Assembly (NCBI GenBank): GCA_038093975.1
Contig: JBBPTG010000055.1
Span: 1-64,000, forward strand
From: Chalciporus piperatus
Taxonomy: Eukaryota > Basidiomycota > Agaricomycetes > Boletales > Boletaceae
Reading direction: 5' to 3'
DNA length: 64,000 nucleotides
The translations under genes were made by a program, and so were the position numbers. The notes beneath the pieces were generated by a model. It was not told the DNA's origin. It saw only the letters and a program-made list of their open reading frames with translations, and ran no database searches. Shown piece after piece: positions 33,537-44,765 of this stretch. Within the stretch, counting starts at the first letter, position 1. Each line of letters begins with the position of its first letter.

Positions 33537-35392
33537 ATGGCGGACTCCGAGCCCGAGGTTGACACATCCAATCCAACAGTGACCATAGGATCCCATCTTC
33601 AATTTGGAGGGCGGGCAACTATACTCTGTGTGGCATGGCTTCCTGATGAACGGATCGTCACTGCCTCGGACGACTCCATCGCACGAATATGGGACTTGAC
33701 GAACGACATGCAAGTAGGTTCTTCTATGAACCACAAGAGTCCTATCGCGGACATCGTGACCACTCAAGATGGGCGGATCGTATCGTGCTGCCCCAAGCTG
33801 CAACATCTACAGGTATGGAACGCAGATACACAAGAACCTGTAGATGGACCATGGTCAAACGACCATGTTCACGGCTCGCCCGAGCACATTTACCTGTCCC
33901 AACACCAAAAGCTCCTGGCAAGCTGTCACGCGGAATGGATTGTCTTCTGGGACATGGTAGGGATGATGCGAGTTAGGAATCACATCCACGTTGGTGCCAA
34001 GCCATTGCGAAAGCACACCCGCACCTCGGCGGCTCGCTTCTCTCCGGATGGGATGAGATTCGCAGTGGCCTTCTCTCAGGAACGACTGGCCGTTTTTGAT
34101 GTGGAAAGTGGCGAGGGAATCTTCACTCCACTCATTCCACTTTACGACTGGGACCACAAGACAGCGATTCATGACATCGCCTGGTCACCCGATGGTGCTC
34201 GGCTATTTTGTGGCCGTCAGGATGGTGAAATTCATTGCTTCGACGCTCACACTGTCGAGAGCATTGGCACGCCATGGAAAGCTCACAGACTTAGAGTGAG
34301 GGCCTTGTCTTTCTCACCTGATGGCAAGCGGCTTGCGAGCGCGGGGGGTGACGGAACTGCTCGTTGTTGGGATGTGGAATCGGGCAACCCTGTTGGAAAA
34401 TCACTCCGACACACGTTGATTCTGATGAATACCCAGAGGAATGTGTTCAGGTTCTCGCCTTCGGGAGAATATTTTGCATGCGCCGACCGATCGTTGTGGA
34501 TGTGGCGTGTCCCCTGGTGGGATAATGGCGACTCTGCAAAGGTACTGCTACTGTCTCTTAGTGTTTAGTTTCAGAAACTCACCAGAGCACTATAGACTCT
34601 TAATCCCCTCCTTGAGGTGCGTTCTTCGATCTGCTGTTCTTACCATTTTTGATATACAGCACATACAGATGTCGGCAGTGGTCTCATCTGATGGTCCATC
34701 AAATACCCCTGACCTTGATTTCATGGATGTGAGTTTGGATACGCTACACCTAATATCTTGTCCGGAAGTTTAACCCATTCTTGGCAATCATTAGATTCCG
34801 GCACCATGTCGTCCCCTCCCCCTTCAAGACCGTTCAGGAGCAAACCCACCCCATGATCCTCCCCGCGTGCAGAGTTCAGTCTCCTCTTGGCGATGGTGGA
34901 GACGAATACCCCGGCTCGTACTCTATCGCTTGCATCCCATATATCCGGGATTCGCGGAACCAGTAAGCCAGTCATTGATGTACTACCACGATCACGAACA
35001 CTCATAACCTCTTCGATTAGCGAACACAAGTTGCCTCGAGGGACACAATGGATACTAGCGACAGTGAAAGCTCGCCTGCTCACACGATGCAAGATGCCCC
35101 TGAAGTCTCGACGAGCGACACCGAATCCTCCTCCGGTACCGAGAGTTCGACGGATACACCCCCAGCGAACGTAGAGCCTGAGGTTAGCCAAGTGAGCTGC
35201 TGTGGGCTGTTTTCTCGTCGACCGCCCAGAACGGCCGCAACTAGTGCACAACGAGGCGCTGCTGTTGAACGGTCTTCACGGCCTACTCGTATTCATCCAT
35301 CTGAGTCCAACAACGCTGGCATCGCTGTACCCGCATCCACGCGATCGGCCACCGTGACGCAGGATATTCTGGAGCTTTCTGCCGTTGTATGA
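33537..35392 (+). CDS. WD40-repeat protein with disordered C-terminus
   Basis: The first exon starts at ATG 33537 and carries at least five WD40 blades. Visible repeat cores include DDSIARIWDL, SPDGARLFCGRQDG and FSPDGKRLASAGGDGTARCWD. Small exons follow: TLNPLLE, then HIQMSAVVSSDG…DFMD, then IPAPCRPLP…. An exon from about 35033 begins IASRDTMDTSDSESSP and reads to TGA 35390–35392. The tail is Ser/Thr-rich with CCGLFSRRPP. Proteins with this plan, WD40 N-terminus and low-complexity tail, are abundant and lineage-specific in Agaricomycetes. The family has no assigned role, and the propeller probably binds peptides or proteins. Confidence 0.7.
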
Positions 35393-35692
35393 TCAGCATA
35401 TGGTTTTACATTCGGTCTGTGTTAATACCCCCTGCAATCATGATGGTTGTTTGTACGTGCCTTCGCAGTGAGATGGACATCTCAACAATGCATCGTTTAC
35501 CGAAAGCTCAATGGAATTTCCACGTTCCCTCGATTACTGGTTTGTTCAGTGGTAACAATACAACACGTCCAATTAGAATTCTCGAAACATATGTGTCAGG
35601 CACCTAGTATGTAGGCGTCGAACCAAACAAGCGAATCACCTACGTCCGGCCCACATACGATGATACACGAGTCCTTCGTCTTGACATCCGCC

Positions 35693-36890
35693 TTATCCAT
35701 CAAAAGACACGTCCGCACCCGAAAATCCTCGACCTCCTCTCGACCTAACCCCCTCCTCCCGTCTAAGATGTATCAACGCCGGAAGCAACTTTTCGATAGT
35801 CTGCCGTGCCATGCCATGATCATGAAACGCGTGTAGTAGATCGGGAGACAAGAATCGAGTGACATCGAAATCGGACTCGGACTCGGACCAGGTGATGCCG
35901 ACCTCGAGTTTGCATCCCAGTGGACACACCCGACTTAGGAAGGTAGCGACCGTGCCTGTGCCCCGAGCTACTTTCGAGGGTGATGTAAAGCCCTAGCCTG
36001 CGTAAACGAGGAAAACGTAGGGTTTCCAGGATAATTACGAGAAGTTTGAAGGTTTGAAGGTGTGGTGAACGAGCACATAAATCGGTATAGAAGTATCGTC
36101 GATGTTCTTCGGCCCGTCGGGGCAGGGTGCAGTGACAGTTAGGTGTTTGACACGTCGGTGAAGGAAGAGTTTACAACATTCCATTAGATCACTGTCGACG
36201 GATAACCATTCCAAAGTGTGCATGTTTGGCAGGATCTCCAAAGAGGGCCACGTTCTGGCAACTTCGTCCAGCAGGGGAATGGAAAGCGCAGACCGAACAC
36301 GATTTGCATATTTTCTCGAACCTATACCACTTGCTTCTGGCAGCGTTTTGACGGTCTACATCACGGTAAAGGGTGAACGACTGTCTTCATCCCGACTATT
36401 TGGTTTGTGTAGGGGAGAATAGTTCTACATATTGAAAGCGGATTTCGTAAGTCGACGTGTGGGCAGAAGCGGCAACGCGAGGACAACGCGCATAGTATTC
36501 AACGGCATTATGGTCCCGGATCGGTTTTGGCAACAGGCTGAACAGGGTGGTGTGGCATTCGATGTCGTTGTCTGAGGTATGGTTGAATGCATCGAACTAC
36601 TGGGATGGGATATTGGTTGAATGTACAAAGACTCCAGTGATGATCGCCCACGGACAGTGCCAGCGTTGACGTTGAGCGCCTTCTACGCGGTTCAATCTCA
36701 AACCTTGGTGTTCGTCAACAAGGTAAACATCCGCATGGGATTCAGGGCTCTTTACAAGGTGACATTTCACTAAACCGAGCGGAAGAGAGTGAGGTGGGTC
36801 AGGAACATAAAACCATTCAGTAATACTTACAAGGTTGAAATCTCCGACTTTGACAATGAAGGCGGCAATTCGCGTGTCTGGATCATATTA
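35693..36890 (-). CDS. Uncertain multi-exon hypothetical gene or remnant
   Basis: Read on the minus strand, an acceptor next to a TACTAAT branch-like site (about 36893–36880) leads to TRIAAFIVKVGDFNL. A normal 66-nt intron then gives VKCHLVKSPESHADVYLVD. Lower down, LPNMHTLEWLSVDSDLM and VKHLTVTAPCPDGP (about 36240–36100) recall leucine-rich parts of F-box proteins. SFDG-stop at 35693 may be the end. I could not join these pieces into one frame, nor find an F-box. They may belong to two genes or one decayed gene. Confidence 0.3.
36375..36425 (-). repeat. Dispersed ~45-bp repeat, copy 3
   Basis: Reads GAACGACTGTCTTCATCCCG then AGGGGAGAAT on the plus strand, the inverse of copy 1. Confidence 0.6.
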
Positions 36891-36937
36891 GTATCCCGTA
36901 GGCAGCCCCTTAGGTTGGAAGACACTGGCAGTCGTTC
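36891..36937 (+). repeat. Dispersed ~45-bp repeat, copy 4, at a predicted splice site
   Basis: Reads GTATCCCGTAGGCAGCCCC, then TTGGAAGACA, then GCAGTCGTTCC, a diverged copy. On the minus strand its end lies against the branch-like TACTAAT and acceptor of the uncertain gene below it. Confidence 0.5.
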
Positions 36938-37119
36938 CTAGGAATATGTTGTAAGTGGAACAACTGTCTTCTGCTCATCGGGTCTGGTAGGGTCTGGTTT
37001 GGAAGAATCCTCCCACAGCCTCTGGCGTCCCAGAACGGGAATCAATCCACGCTGCGTACCACAAGTTAGCAGATATCCCTCTACGCGATGCTCTCGTAGA
37101 ATTGTGTTCGTTGAGGGAT

Positions 37120-38136
37120 GAGCACAGACATATACCCCGTACGTGTGCCTTGCCCGATTTATTCCTAGCTCCTAGCTTTCGCCAGCAACTTAACTCTGTC
37201 GGTTCTGCAGACTACCCGCCTATTAGCAATATTCTGACCGAGTTCCAAGTGTGCACGACACCCCGCTACTGGAGTCTCACTGAACATACTGGTCTCCCTT
37301 CTCCAAAGGACGCTTACAATGCTCCGATTCTGTCGAGGGAAGGAGGTGCTACTATTGCCAAAGTCACCGAAACCCTGGTTGTCAAGTATGGGGAACGGGT
37401 CACCATTCGTGAGGCAGAAACAATGCGTTTTGTCTCTGCTTACACCACCGTTCCTGTTCCCAAGGTTCGTTCTTCGCTCTTTCTTTGGCCTACTAGTAGG
37501 ATTCTGGAATGCTCATTGCCTGGAACAAAGGTTCACGGAGCTTATGTGCACGATTCCCGTGTGTTCATCTTCATGGATTTCATTCCTGGCCGCACCCTGG
37601 AGGATGCGTGGTCCGAGATGACAGCAGAGGCGAAGAAGGCGCTCACCACGACCCTCAAAATTCACATGAATTCCCTTCGATCTATCAAAGGAACTTTCAT
37701 CGGTGGTATTGATCATTCACGCTGTCCTGACATCACTTTCAGCTATGCGCAGCCCCAAAACCGTGGCCCATTTTCCTCCGTTACCGCATTCCATGACGCA
37801 AAGGTTCAAATTCTGGACTTGCCTCCGGACACATACCCTACCGCACAATCGCTACGTAACATTCTTGACGATCACTGCACCATTGTCCTTTCTCACGGTG
37901 ATTTTGCCCCTCGCAATATCATCGTCTCTGAGGATGGCAAACTTATGGCAATCATTGACTGGGAGACGGCGGGTTTCTGGCCTGATTATTGGGAGTGGGT
38001 TAAAGCAAACTTAGACTTCGAGTCCGATGAGGTGCTAAGGGGTTGGTCTGATGCACTTGAAGACATTCTCGAACCTTATGATATGGCATCTCTTCTGGAG
38101 AACCAGCCCCACCTTTGGTGCAGGCTAAGGTGGTAA
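37120..38136 (+). CDS. Aminoglycoside-phosphotransferase-like kinase (APH/choline kinase fold)
   Basis: The body is clear from about 37260: HTGLPSPKDAYNAP, then TLVVKYGERVTIREAETM with the ATP-site lysine and helix glutamate. After VPVPK a 66-nt intron (37465–37530) leads to VHGAYVHDSRVFIFMDFIPG. The catalytic loop is LSHGDFAPRNII and the metal-binding Asp is in IIDWETAGFWPDYWEW. The stop is at 38134–38136. The 5' end is uncertain: ATG 37120 (MSTDIYPV) could be spliced from a donor near 37144 to near 37248. Such kinases are hugely expanded in Agaricomycetes; the substrate is unknown. A partial inverted copy lies 0.2 kb downstream. Confidence 0.8.
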   Translation, partial: EHRHIPRTCALPDLFLAPSFRQQLNSVGSADYPPISNILTEFQVCTTPRYWSLTEHTGLPSPKDAYNAPILSREGGATIAKVTETLVVKYGERVTIREAETMRFVSAYTTVPVPKVRSSLFLWPTSRILECSLPGTKVHGAYVHDSRVFIFMDFIPGRTLEDAWSEMTAEAKKALTTTLKIHMNSLRSIKGTFIGGIDHSRCPDITFSYAQPQNRGPFSSVTAFHDAKVQILDLPPDTYPTAQSLRNILDDHCTIVLSHGDFAPRNIIVSEDGKLMAIIDWETAGFWPDYWEWVKANLDFESDEVLRGWSDALEDILEPYDMASLLENQPHLWCRLRW

Positions 38137-38357
38137 ATAATAAATTGTTGAGAATCATTGGTTGCTCCGTGAAGAGTAAACATACAAGCTGTAGAGATGT
38201 GGTAACAAGCAACACATTACACTCAGGCTGCCTCCCGAAAGTAGATTTGTGGTGCGCCAGTGGTGCTGGACTGCGAGGTACTGGACTGGGGAAGTGGTGG
38301 TGGCAGACTGGGAGTTGTTCGTAGTGCTGGTTCCTGCCGGTGTTGAAGATTTGAAGC

Positions 38358-38490
38358 TTTTGGCAACAGTAGCACTTCCTTGCTTCGACAGAACCGGGGC
38401 GTTGTAAACGTCCTTGGGAGAAGGGAGACCAGCATGTTCAGTGGGATTCCAGCAGCAGGGTGGTCTGCACAACCGACAGAATTAAGTCTC
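38358..38490 (-). pseudogene. Inverted fragment of the neighbouring APH-like kinase gene
   Basis: Reads WNPTEHAGLPSPKDVYNAP then VLSKQGSATVAK, matching the start of the kinase at about 37267–37360 (WSLTEHTGLPSPKDAYNAP). The preceding CTGTCGGTT(C/G)TGCAG stretch is shared as well, so the copied part includes an intron end. Downstream of AVTAK-like sequence the copy diverges into unrelated Ser/Thr-rich frames. It lacks all catalytic motifs. Confidence 0.75.
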
Positions 38491-38625
38491 TTTCCGACAT
38501 AAGTCACAATAATCGAAATAATTTACGGAAGAAATCGGCTAAGGCATACGTACGAAGTATATGATCTTGCTCACGGGTTGTGCAGCTGTTCTGATTCGGG
38601 GCAACACAATACTTATTGCAGGTAG

Positions 38626-39494
38626 AACAATGTTACATATATCCAAAATGTATGTATAAAGGAGTACACGAACAGCATAACTCAAAGGACGTGATAAGCT
38701 TGAAGGCAATTAACCAAGAAAGGGAAGAACTGGGCAACAGGGAAACATCGAAAGTATTGATTCGAACTTTTCTGATGATAATCAACCAATGGAGCTTGCA
38801 ACTTCAATGACTGGGGCGGTCTCCTGGCCTTATGATCAGTTGCAAGCACAGTGTACACGCAAAAAATCCACCTTTCACTCAGTCGAGGGAATGATGTCAA
38901 GCTTGGCCAAGGTGTCGTTGGGAACCATTTGCTGTTTCTGAAGGGCCTTGACAACATGGTGGCACCATGTCTGACAGTCGGGAAGTGGCTCAAGGTTCAC
39001 GAGCGCCTGCACGGGGGTAGGAACTCCTTGGATGACTTCCAAAATATCGTTGATATCTCCGGTCAATGGAGCCAGGATCTCGAAGCGGCCAGGGGAGTAG
39101 TCACTGGACGTGGTGGGGTCGAAATTGTCTGTACGTTCGTAAGTCATCTGTCCAACGAGTCCCCTCAGATTCATAACGTGGCAACGAATGCTTATGGTGT
39201 CGTCCTGGGTGATGAGGAGTGCCCAGTGGCGGCGGACAAACCTAGAGGTCATGGCAGTCAGCAGTATACTATGAAAAATTGACAATCGTACCCGCCCATC
39301 AGTGGTTTGCGTTGCTTCTGTGCGTACATAATGGCAAGCTGGTACATTTCGACTCGATTGAAGCGGTGGGTGCTGAGGAGGTAGATTTTGCTGGCTAAGG
39401 AGGATTCGTTGCAAGCGCGTTGAAAACACGCACGAAGGAGAGAAAGCTTTCGCTTGCACACCCTGTGTACGTCTCCACTGTCTCCCATTAGAAG
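38626..39494. repeat. Left arm of a large inverted duplication
   Basis: Near-identical, inverted, to 39897–40732. The outer edge is marked by AACAATGTTAC and the inner edge by TTCTAATG on the opposite strand. It contains about 35 bp (near 38685–38720) absent from the other arm. The two arms flank a single-copy spacer of about 400 bp. Confidence 0.9.
38875..39488 (-). CDS. Uncharacterised protein, left copy of a duplicated pair
   Basis: Two exons, 39488–39292 and 39241–38875, with a 50-nt intron (GTACGA donor), start at ATG 39488. The protein has about 187 residues. The first exon is rich in Cys and basic residues (VCKRKLSLLRACFQRAC) and ends MYAQKQRKPLMGG. The second holds a compact domain starting FVRRHWALLITQDD and HVMNLRGLVGQMTYER. 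It continues with FEILAPLTGDINDILEVIQG and CQTWCHHVVKALQ. The layout HWxLxI…(W)C…VxxAL recalls unnamed Agaricomycete proteins of about 170–190 residues that I know only by pattern. No function is proposed. It differs from the right copy at few positions in the domain (LPD versus FPG). Confidence 0.65.
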
Positions 39495-39654
39495 TTGGGC
39501 AACGTGCCAGACTTGACGTGGACCGCGTGCCTGTGAAATCGCATGCGAGTCAGAATCAGATCAATCCGATTCAGACCATCATCATCAAGGCTTAGATCTT
39601 ACACTTGCTTTATTGTAACTTACCTTATAATATAGTCTTCCCAAGCCAGACTCA

Positions 39655-40511
39655 ATGAGCAAAAGACAGCTGTTCTGCGCACAATATGTTCAAGACACGC
39701 GAACTTCCCCCTTCAGCCTGAGTGGAGATTTCAAGCTTCCCGCATTTGGAAAGCTCTGCCATGTGAACAAGCGAAGGGCCGTATGCAACGTGTGCAACGT
39801 CGTCATTTCTTTCAATTATGACCTTGCCGGGCAAGGTAATCGAGATCGGCGAGCGCTGAGCCACACCGTCAGATTATCCATCTTCATCCATCCACGAATT
39901 TCTAATGATGGAGAGGTACACGGAGTGTGCAAGCGAGAGCTTTCTCTCTTTTGCGCGTGTTTTCAATGCACTTGCAACGAATCCTCCTTAGCCAGCAAAA
40001 TCTACCTCCTCAGCACCCACCGCTTCAATCGAGTCGAAATGTACCAGCTTGCCATTATGTACGCACAGAAGCAACGCAAACCACTGATGGGCGGGTACGA
40101 TTGTCAATTTTTCATAGTATACTGCTGACTGCCATGACCTCTAGGTTTGTCCGCCGCCACTGGGCACTCCTCATCACCCAGGACGACACCATAAGCATTC
40201 GTTGCCACGTTATGAATCTGAGGGGACTCGTTGGACAGATGACTTACGAACGTACAGACAATTTCGACCCCACCACGTCCAGTGACTACTCCCCCGGCCG
40301 CTTCGAGATCCTGGCTCCATTGACCGGAGATATCAACGATATTTTGGAAGTCATCCAAGGAGTTCCTACCCCCGTGCAGGCGCTCGTGAACCTTGAACCA
40401 TTTCCCGGCTGTCAGACATGGTGCCACCATGTTGTCAAGGCCCTTCAGAAACAGCAAATGGTTCCCAACGACACCTTGGCCAAGCTTGACATCATTCCCT
40501 CGACTGAGTGA
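39655..40511 (+). CDS. Uncharacterised protein, right copy of a duplicated pair
   Basis: The second exon (40145–40511) is nearly identical to that of the left copy, with the same 50-nt intron at 40095–40144. Upstream, the ATG used by the left copy is lost. The frame instead runs back without a stop through the spacer to ATG 39655, adding about 85 residues not found in the left copy. This part holds VCNVCNVVISFNYDLAG. Alternatively translation starts at the internal Met of MYQLAIMYAQK (about 40041). Thus the two copies may differ in their N-termini while sharing the domain. Confidence 0.5.
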
Positions 40512-40732
40512 AAGGTGGATTTTTTGCGTGTACACTGTGCTTGCAACTGATCATCAGGCCAGGAGACCGCCCTAGTCATTGAAGTTGCAAGCTCCATTGG
40601 TTGATTATCATCAGAAAAGTTCGAATCAGTACTTTCAATGTTTCCCTGTTGCCTAGTTCTTCCCTTTCTGAGTTATGCTGTTCGTGTACTCCTTTATACT
40701 CCATACATTTTGGATATAAGTAACATTGTTGT
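39897..40732. repeat. Right arm of a large inverted duplication
   Basis: Inverse of 38626–39494, with the same gene in opposite orientation, so the two genes point outward from the spacer. Differences are scattered substitutions plus small indels near the outer edge. Confidence 0.9.
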
Positions 40733-41207
40733 GTATGATCTATGTGCTCGGAGTTAACACCGTCGATTGGTCACCTCAGGCACTACTTCTCGGAAGTAAT
40801 CCGATTGTTTCTAAAAATATTGTAACTCTGGAGTTCTGGAGAAGCATTACGGCGCGTGGTGCCCGCGACAGAGGAACAACCCTCTCCCCCAGGTCTCGCC
40901 GGTGGCTTTCCAGGTCGAATCTTGTCTTTGTCTGATCTGCAGGCAAATTGGCCACATAGTACAATCATGTTCATATCTCCGGAAGAAGACAGAGAATCGC
41001 AAAAAGTCTTCCCCTGTCCTCGCAATGGCCCCTCGTCCATCTCCTCCCTTTAAGCCCATCTCAGGATCTTCAGCCGAGACAGTCGCAGAAGCACTATGCG
41101 AGCGGTTCGAAACGCTCAGCGTACAACTCGGCAGCTTATTGGAGAGCGCCCGTCCATTCATATGAGACGACAGGAACCACTTTCACAGAAAGAGAGCAAA
41201 CGACAAG
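40733..41207. other. Intergenic, contains a CCHC zinc-knuckle-like frame
   Basis: The plus frame at about 40923–41165 encodes CLICRQIGHIVQSC, an exact Cx2Cx4Hx4C spacing, with a Ser/Pro-rich tail. It lacks an ATG and could be a gag-derived scrap or chance. Nothing else is supported. Confidence 0.3.
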
Positions 41208-43578
41208 ATGACTCACATACCTCCGCTCGGGTCTATACAGACCCTCCGACTCCTTTATACCTGCCCTCTGTGTCGCCTGATCTTCAACACCACCTCCCTA
41301 TCCGAGCGAGATCTTCAACTCGTCACGGATCCTGATGAAGATTCCGAGGGGCAGCTGGCACTGGTTCCAGCGTGGACGATCCATCGTCTAGAGAAGGATC
41401 TGAATTGGCTAGACTATCAACTGGGGAAAGGGCCTTATGCAAAATGCATATACACGGCTGTCACGTCGACGGAAGGCGATGAAGACACTGCACTTGTCGA
41501 TATGTCTCTCGATTCAATCGGAATCGAGGGGATCTTAGGGAGCGGCGTGGCGGGTGCTTCTGCACTGGGAGTGAGGAAGGTGGATCCACGAACGCCGGAC
41601 TATAGCAGGATCAAAGGATGGTTTGATCAACGCGACCAGCTTCATCCCAGCACCTGTCGGCCTGCCGTGTCGGATGGATTGGAGACGATCAAGCTCGTCG
41701 ATGTGGAGACCCGCGAGATAGTGATGTATCCCTCTGGGGGTTGCAACTACGTCGCACTCAGCTACGTGTGGGGAGGGGTGGAACAACCAAGCTTCAAGCT
41801 TGGAGATATCCTTCCCGATGTTCCTGAGAGATACTTTTGGGCAGATTCGTTGTGCATCGATCAAGGGAACGACACAGAAAAGGCTGCACAGATTGCTCTC
41901 ATGAGTGCCATCTATACTGGCGCATGGGTAACGATCATCAACGTCTCTGGTCAGTCTGCTCGGAGCGGACGAATCCGCGTGGGCACGCTTGAAGGAGTCG
42001 TCCCTCAGTTCTCTTGCGAGGTCGGTGGCACACGGTTGTTTTCCTTGATGCCAATGCTGTCTCAGCAAATATCGGCGTCCCCTTGGGTGACGAGAGCGTG
42101 GACCTTCCAGGAGGGCCTACTCTCAACCAGACGTCTATTCTTCACGACTCATCAGGTGTATTTCGAGTGCAACTCCTTTCAGTGCTGCGAATCTCTCGAC
42201 GACTCTCATTCCCCATTTCATCTCTCCTCGAACGAACAGCATCGCGCATCGCTCAACAACTTCGAGATGCACCTGGATAACATCTGGGATAGGCGAGGGC
42301 CCGAGTGCGAAATAGGCCAGGGCGTCCTCAGAGATGCCTTTCGACCCATTGCTACTCTGGAAGAACCAGACATCATCGACACCTTCCTGACATACCTGAA
42401 GCTCGACAACACCTACACTTCCAAAAAGATGACACAGGACACTGACTCGCTCAATGCCTTCTCCGCCATGCTCACCCGCTCGACGGAAACCCACTACAAG
42501 CGTGGTTTCCTCGAGGGACTTCCGCTTGAAGAGTTGCCGAGGGCTTTGTTGTGGACACATTCCTCGCAACCGCGTCGAAGACCCGGCTTCCCTGCATGGT
42601 CTTGGGCTGGGTGGGAAGGTGCTGTGAGGGTGACTGCCGTGAAAGGGGCAAAGTACCTCCAGAAGGAAGACATGCCTCCTCTTCGTGTCTGGAAAGCGGG
42701 AAGTTCTGGCCATCCAGAGCTAGTGCATGATTTCAATCCTGTGCCCTGTATACGGGAAAAGGCGCGGCGTGACGAAGAAGACATTGATACCGAGGGACTC
42801 GAACAAGACGAAGAAGACGCGCTTGGCGGGAATGATGAACAAGAGGATGATAGCATCAGTACATCTGATCAGGAGCAGGATCCTTCACCCGTGCGAAGCG
42901 TCAAGAAAGGGTTCTTCTGGAAGATGACACAAGGTCTTCGGATGAAGAAGAAGACCACGAAGAACAAAAAGAGTCGAGTGCAAAGGAAACCCGGCTTTGT
43001 GATGAACGCGTTGATGAAGACAGCGAGCATTTTGGTGAGGTGTTCCGTCACAAATGGCTGGACATTGAGTGTGCTTATCACTTGCCACTCGGAAGGAGAA
43101 AAGGCGAAAGAAAGACCCAGTTCTGCTGGTGGCAGAAATCATGCTTGCAACTCCCATGGTGCCACAGAACATCGGTTTTGCAGAGTTACTCATTGAAGGC
43201 ATAGTCATCCGGCTGACGTTCAGGAAAGTCAAGCACCAATCATGCATCGACAGCGAGACGGAACGCTTACCTGACACACGCATGCGGAGCCGCGCCGAGC
43301 GATGCATTGTTGAACTCGAGGAGGAAGATGAACCAGAGCTAAGGTTTTATGGTCACAATGCTGCAGAGTGGATCACCACCCGGAACAGAAAAGAGCAGCA
43401 GTTTATGCTTCTAGCTCGGGAATTCGCTGGGGTCGGACCAGAAATGTGGTACGCCCTGATGCTGATCGATTGGGATGGGGACACTGCGAGAAGGGTGGGA
43501 GTTGCGAGTCTCAGGCTTGAACATACCAAGCTGCTGGCGAGTACCAAGCCCGAGAGAAAGCTGTTCAAGTTGAGTTAG
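41208..43578 (+). CDS. HET-domain protein
   Basis: A long exon starts at ATG 41208. After a CPLC motif near the N-terminus (YTCPLCRLIF) the HET domain shows its three blocks: YVALSYVWGG, ADSLCIDQGNDTEKAAQIA with MSAIYTGA, and WVTRAWTFQEGLLSTRRLFF. A later PGFPAWSWAGW motif is typical of basidiomycete members. The C-terminal third holds acidic and Lys-rich linkers. The frame from about 43140 (ATPMVPQNIGFAELLIEG) to TAG 43576–43578 looks like its last part, reached through an intron near 43030–43140 whose edges I could not fix. HET domains mediate non-self recognition cell death in ascomycetes; roles in basidiomycetes are little known. Confidence 0.8.
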
Positions 43579-44765
43579 AACATATCGGAGTACGGAAGTG
43601 GGGGGGTCAGAGGCCCAGTAGGCCGGAACCAGACAGGGTTCCACGACACGCCAGTACTTCTTGTATCACATCGATAGTTGATGATGAAGTTCACACAAGC
43701 TAAAGGTAGTTTCCATGAGATCGAGAGAGAACGTGAATCCTGGTAGGATGGACAAAGGATGGGAACACAAAGCATACTTGGTGGCGTTGTTATACTGATA
43801 GTCGTGAAGAGAACCGGTGACCGATGGAGCAGTCCGAGTTCGTGAACCTCGTCTAAATGCCGCGTACAATGGCAGAAGACTGCTAGAGAGAAGTCTTACG
43901 ACTCGAAATTTTGACAGGCCAGGGAGCGATTCGAGAGAGAGATGATTTACAAGCAAACATGTCCAGAAACGAGCAATTTAGGTGTTCGTAACTATGACGA
44001 CGGGGTCGACGTCGAGAGCCATGCTAGGCTTGGCACCCGTTGAGTGCGGATTAGGAAAAAGCAAGGCAGTAAAACGATCCCAGACTGATCTATGTGGCTT
44101 CTTTGGAACCACGATGGACGTGATCCTTTGGTAACTAGACTACATGTTGACTACACGGTACGCTTCTCGTCGTTGAATCTGAGGAAGTCCTCTATCCGTC
44201 CTCGTCGCCTGGGACTGATTGTGTCGAAGAATATATGTATTTAATGTAGCAAATTTGTAGTTGAATAGCTTTATTAGCTTACCCCAAATGGCAACGGGGA
44301 CTTTTTTTTGAGTTGTGACAAAATTATGATCAAGTGAGCAGAGTTGCCTCGCGTCTCGGCTCTTGTCAGGTCGTGTTTTTCACGTCTTCAGCCCGCACAA
44401 GACCCTCAAGGCTGCAGAGCGTATTTGTCGTGAGCGCTGTGGTAGGCTACACGTCCTGTTTAAGTCAGTAAATGTCAGTTTCAGTCAAGCGTGCTCATCA
44501 GACTCACTCACCGCCCGTGCCCTTTCCAGCTCATCTTCTTTGGACGAACCTTCGCCGCACTATCGAGCCTTTGCGCCGCCCTTACCTCCACATTCCTACG
44601 CGCGGTCAAGCGACGAATGGACCTTTCCGTTGTCTAGTTCTCATATCTCTGACAAGTCTCATTCCGATCGTCGACAACGCGCATCCCTCACCACGCAGTC
44701 ATATCTCGTTCTTAACCCCAGTACACGTACTTGCGACACGCTTTTGCATTTCATCACATCCCTTC
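43579..44765. other. Intergenic, no gene supported
   Basis: A minus-strand stretch at 43956–43700 reads LPLYAAFRRGSRTRTAPS and looks weakly coding, but has no proper start and no clear splicing. From 44000 to 44700 nothing is seen except pyrimidine-rich DNA just upstream of the next gene. Confidence 0.4.

Noticed and set aside
37120..38136. Bacterial antibiotic-resistance gene by transfer
   Set aside because: The APH fold is shared, but the gene has a fungal intron and belongs to a large native Agaricomycete family.
38851..39282. Plus-strand 143-codon frame, repeated on the minus strand at 40104–40535
   Set aside because: Both copies are antisense to the duplicated gene; the sense frame has an ordered intron and compact domain pattern.
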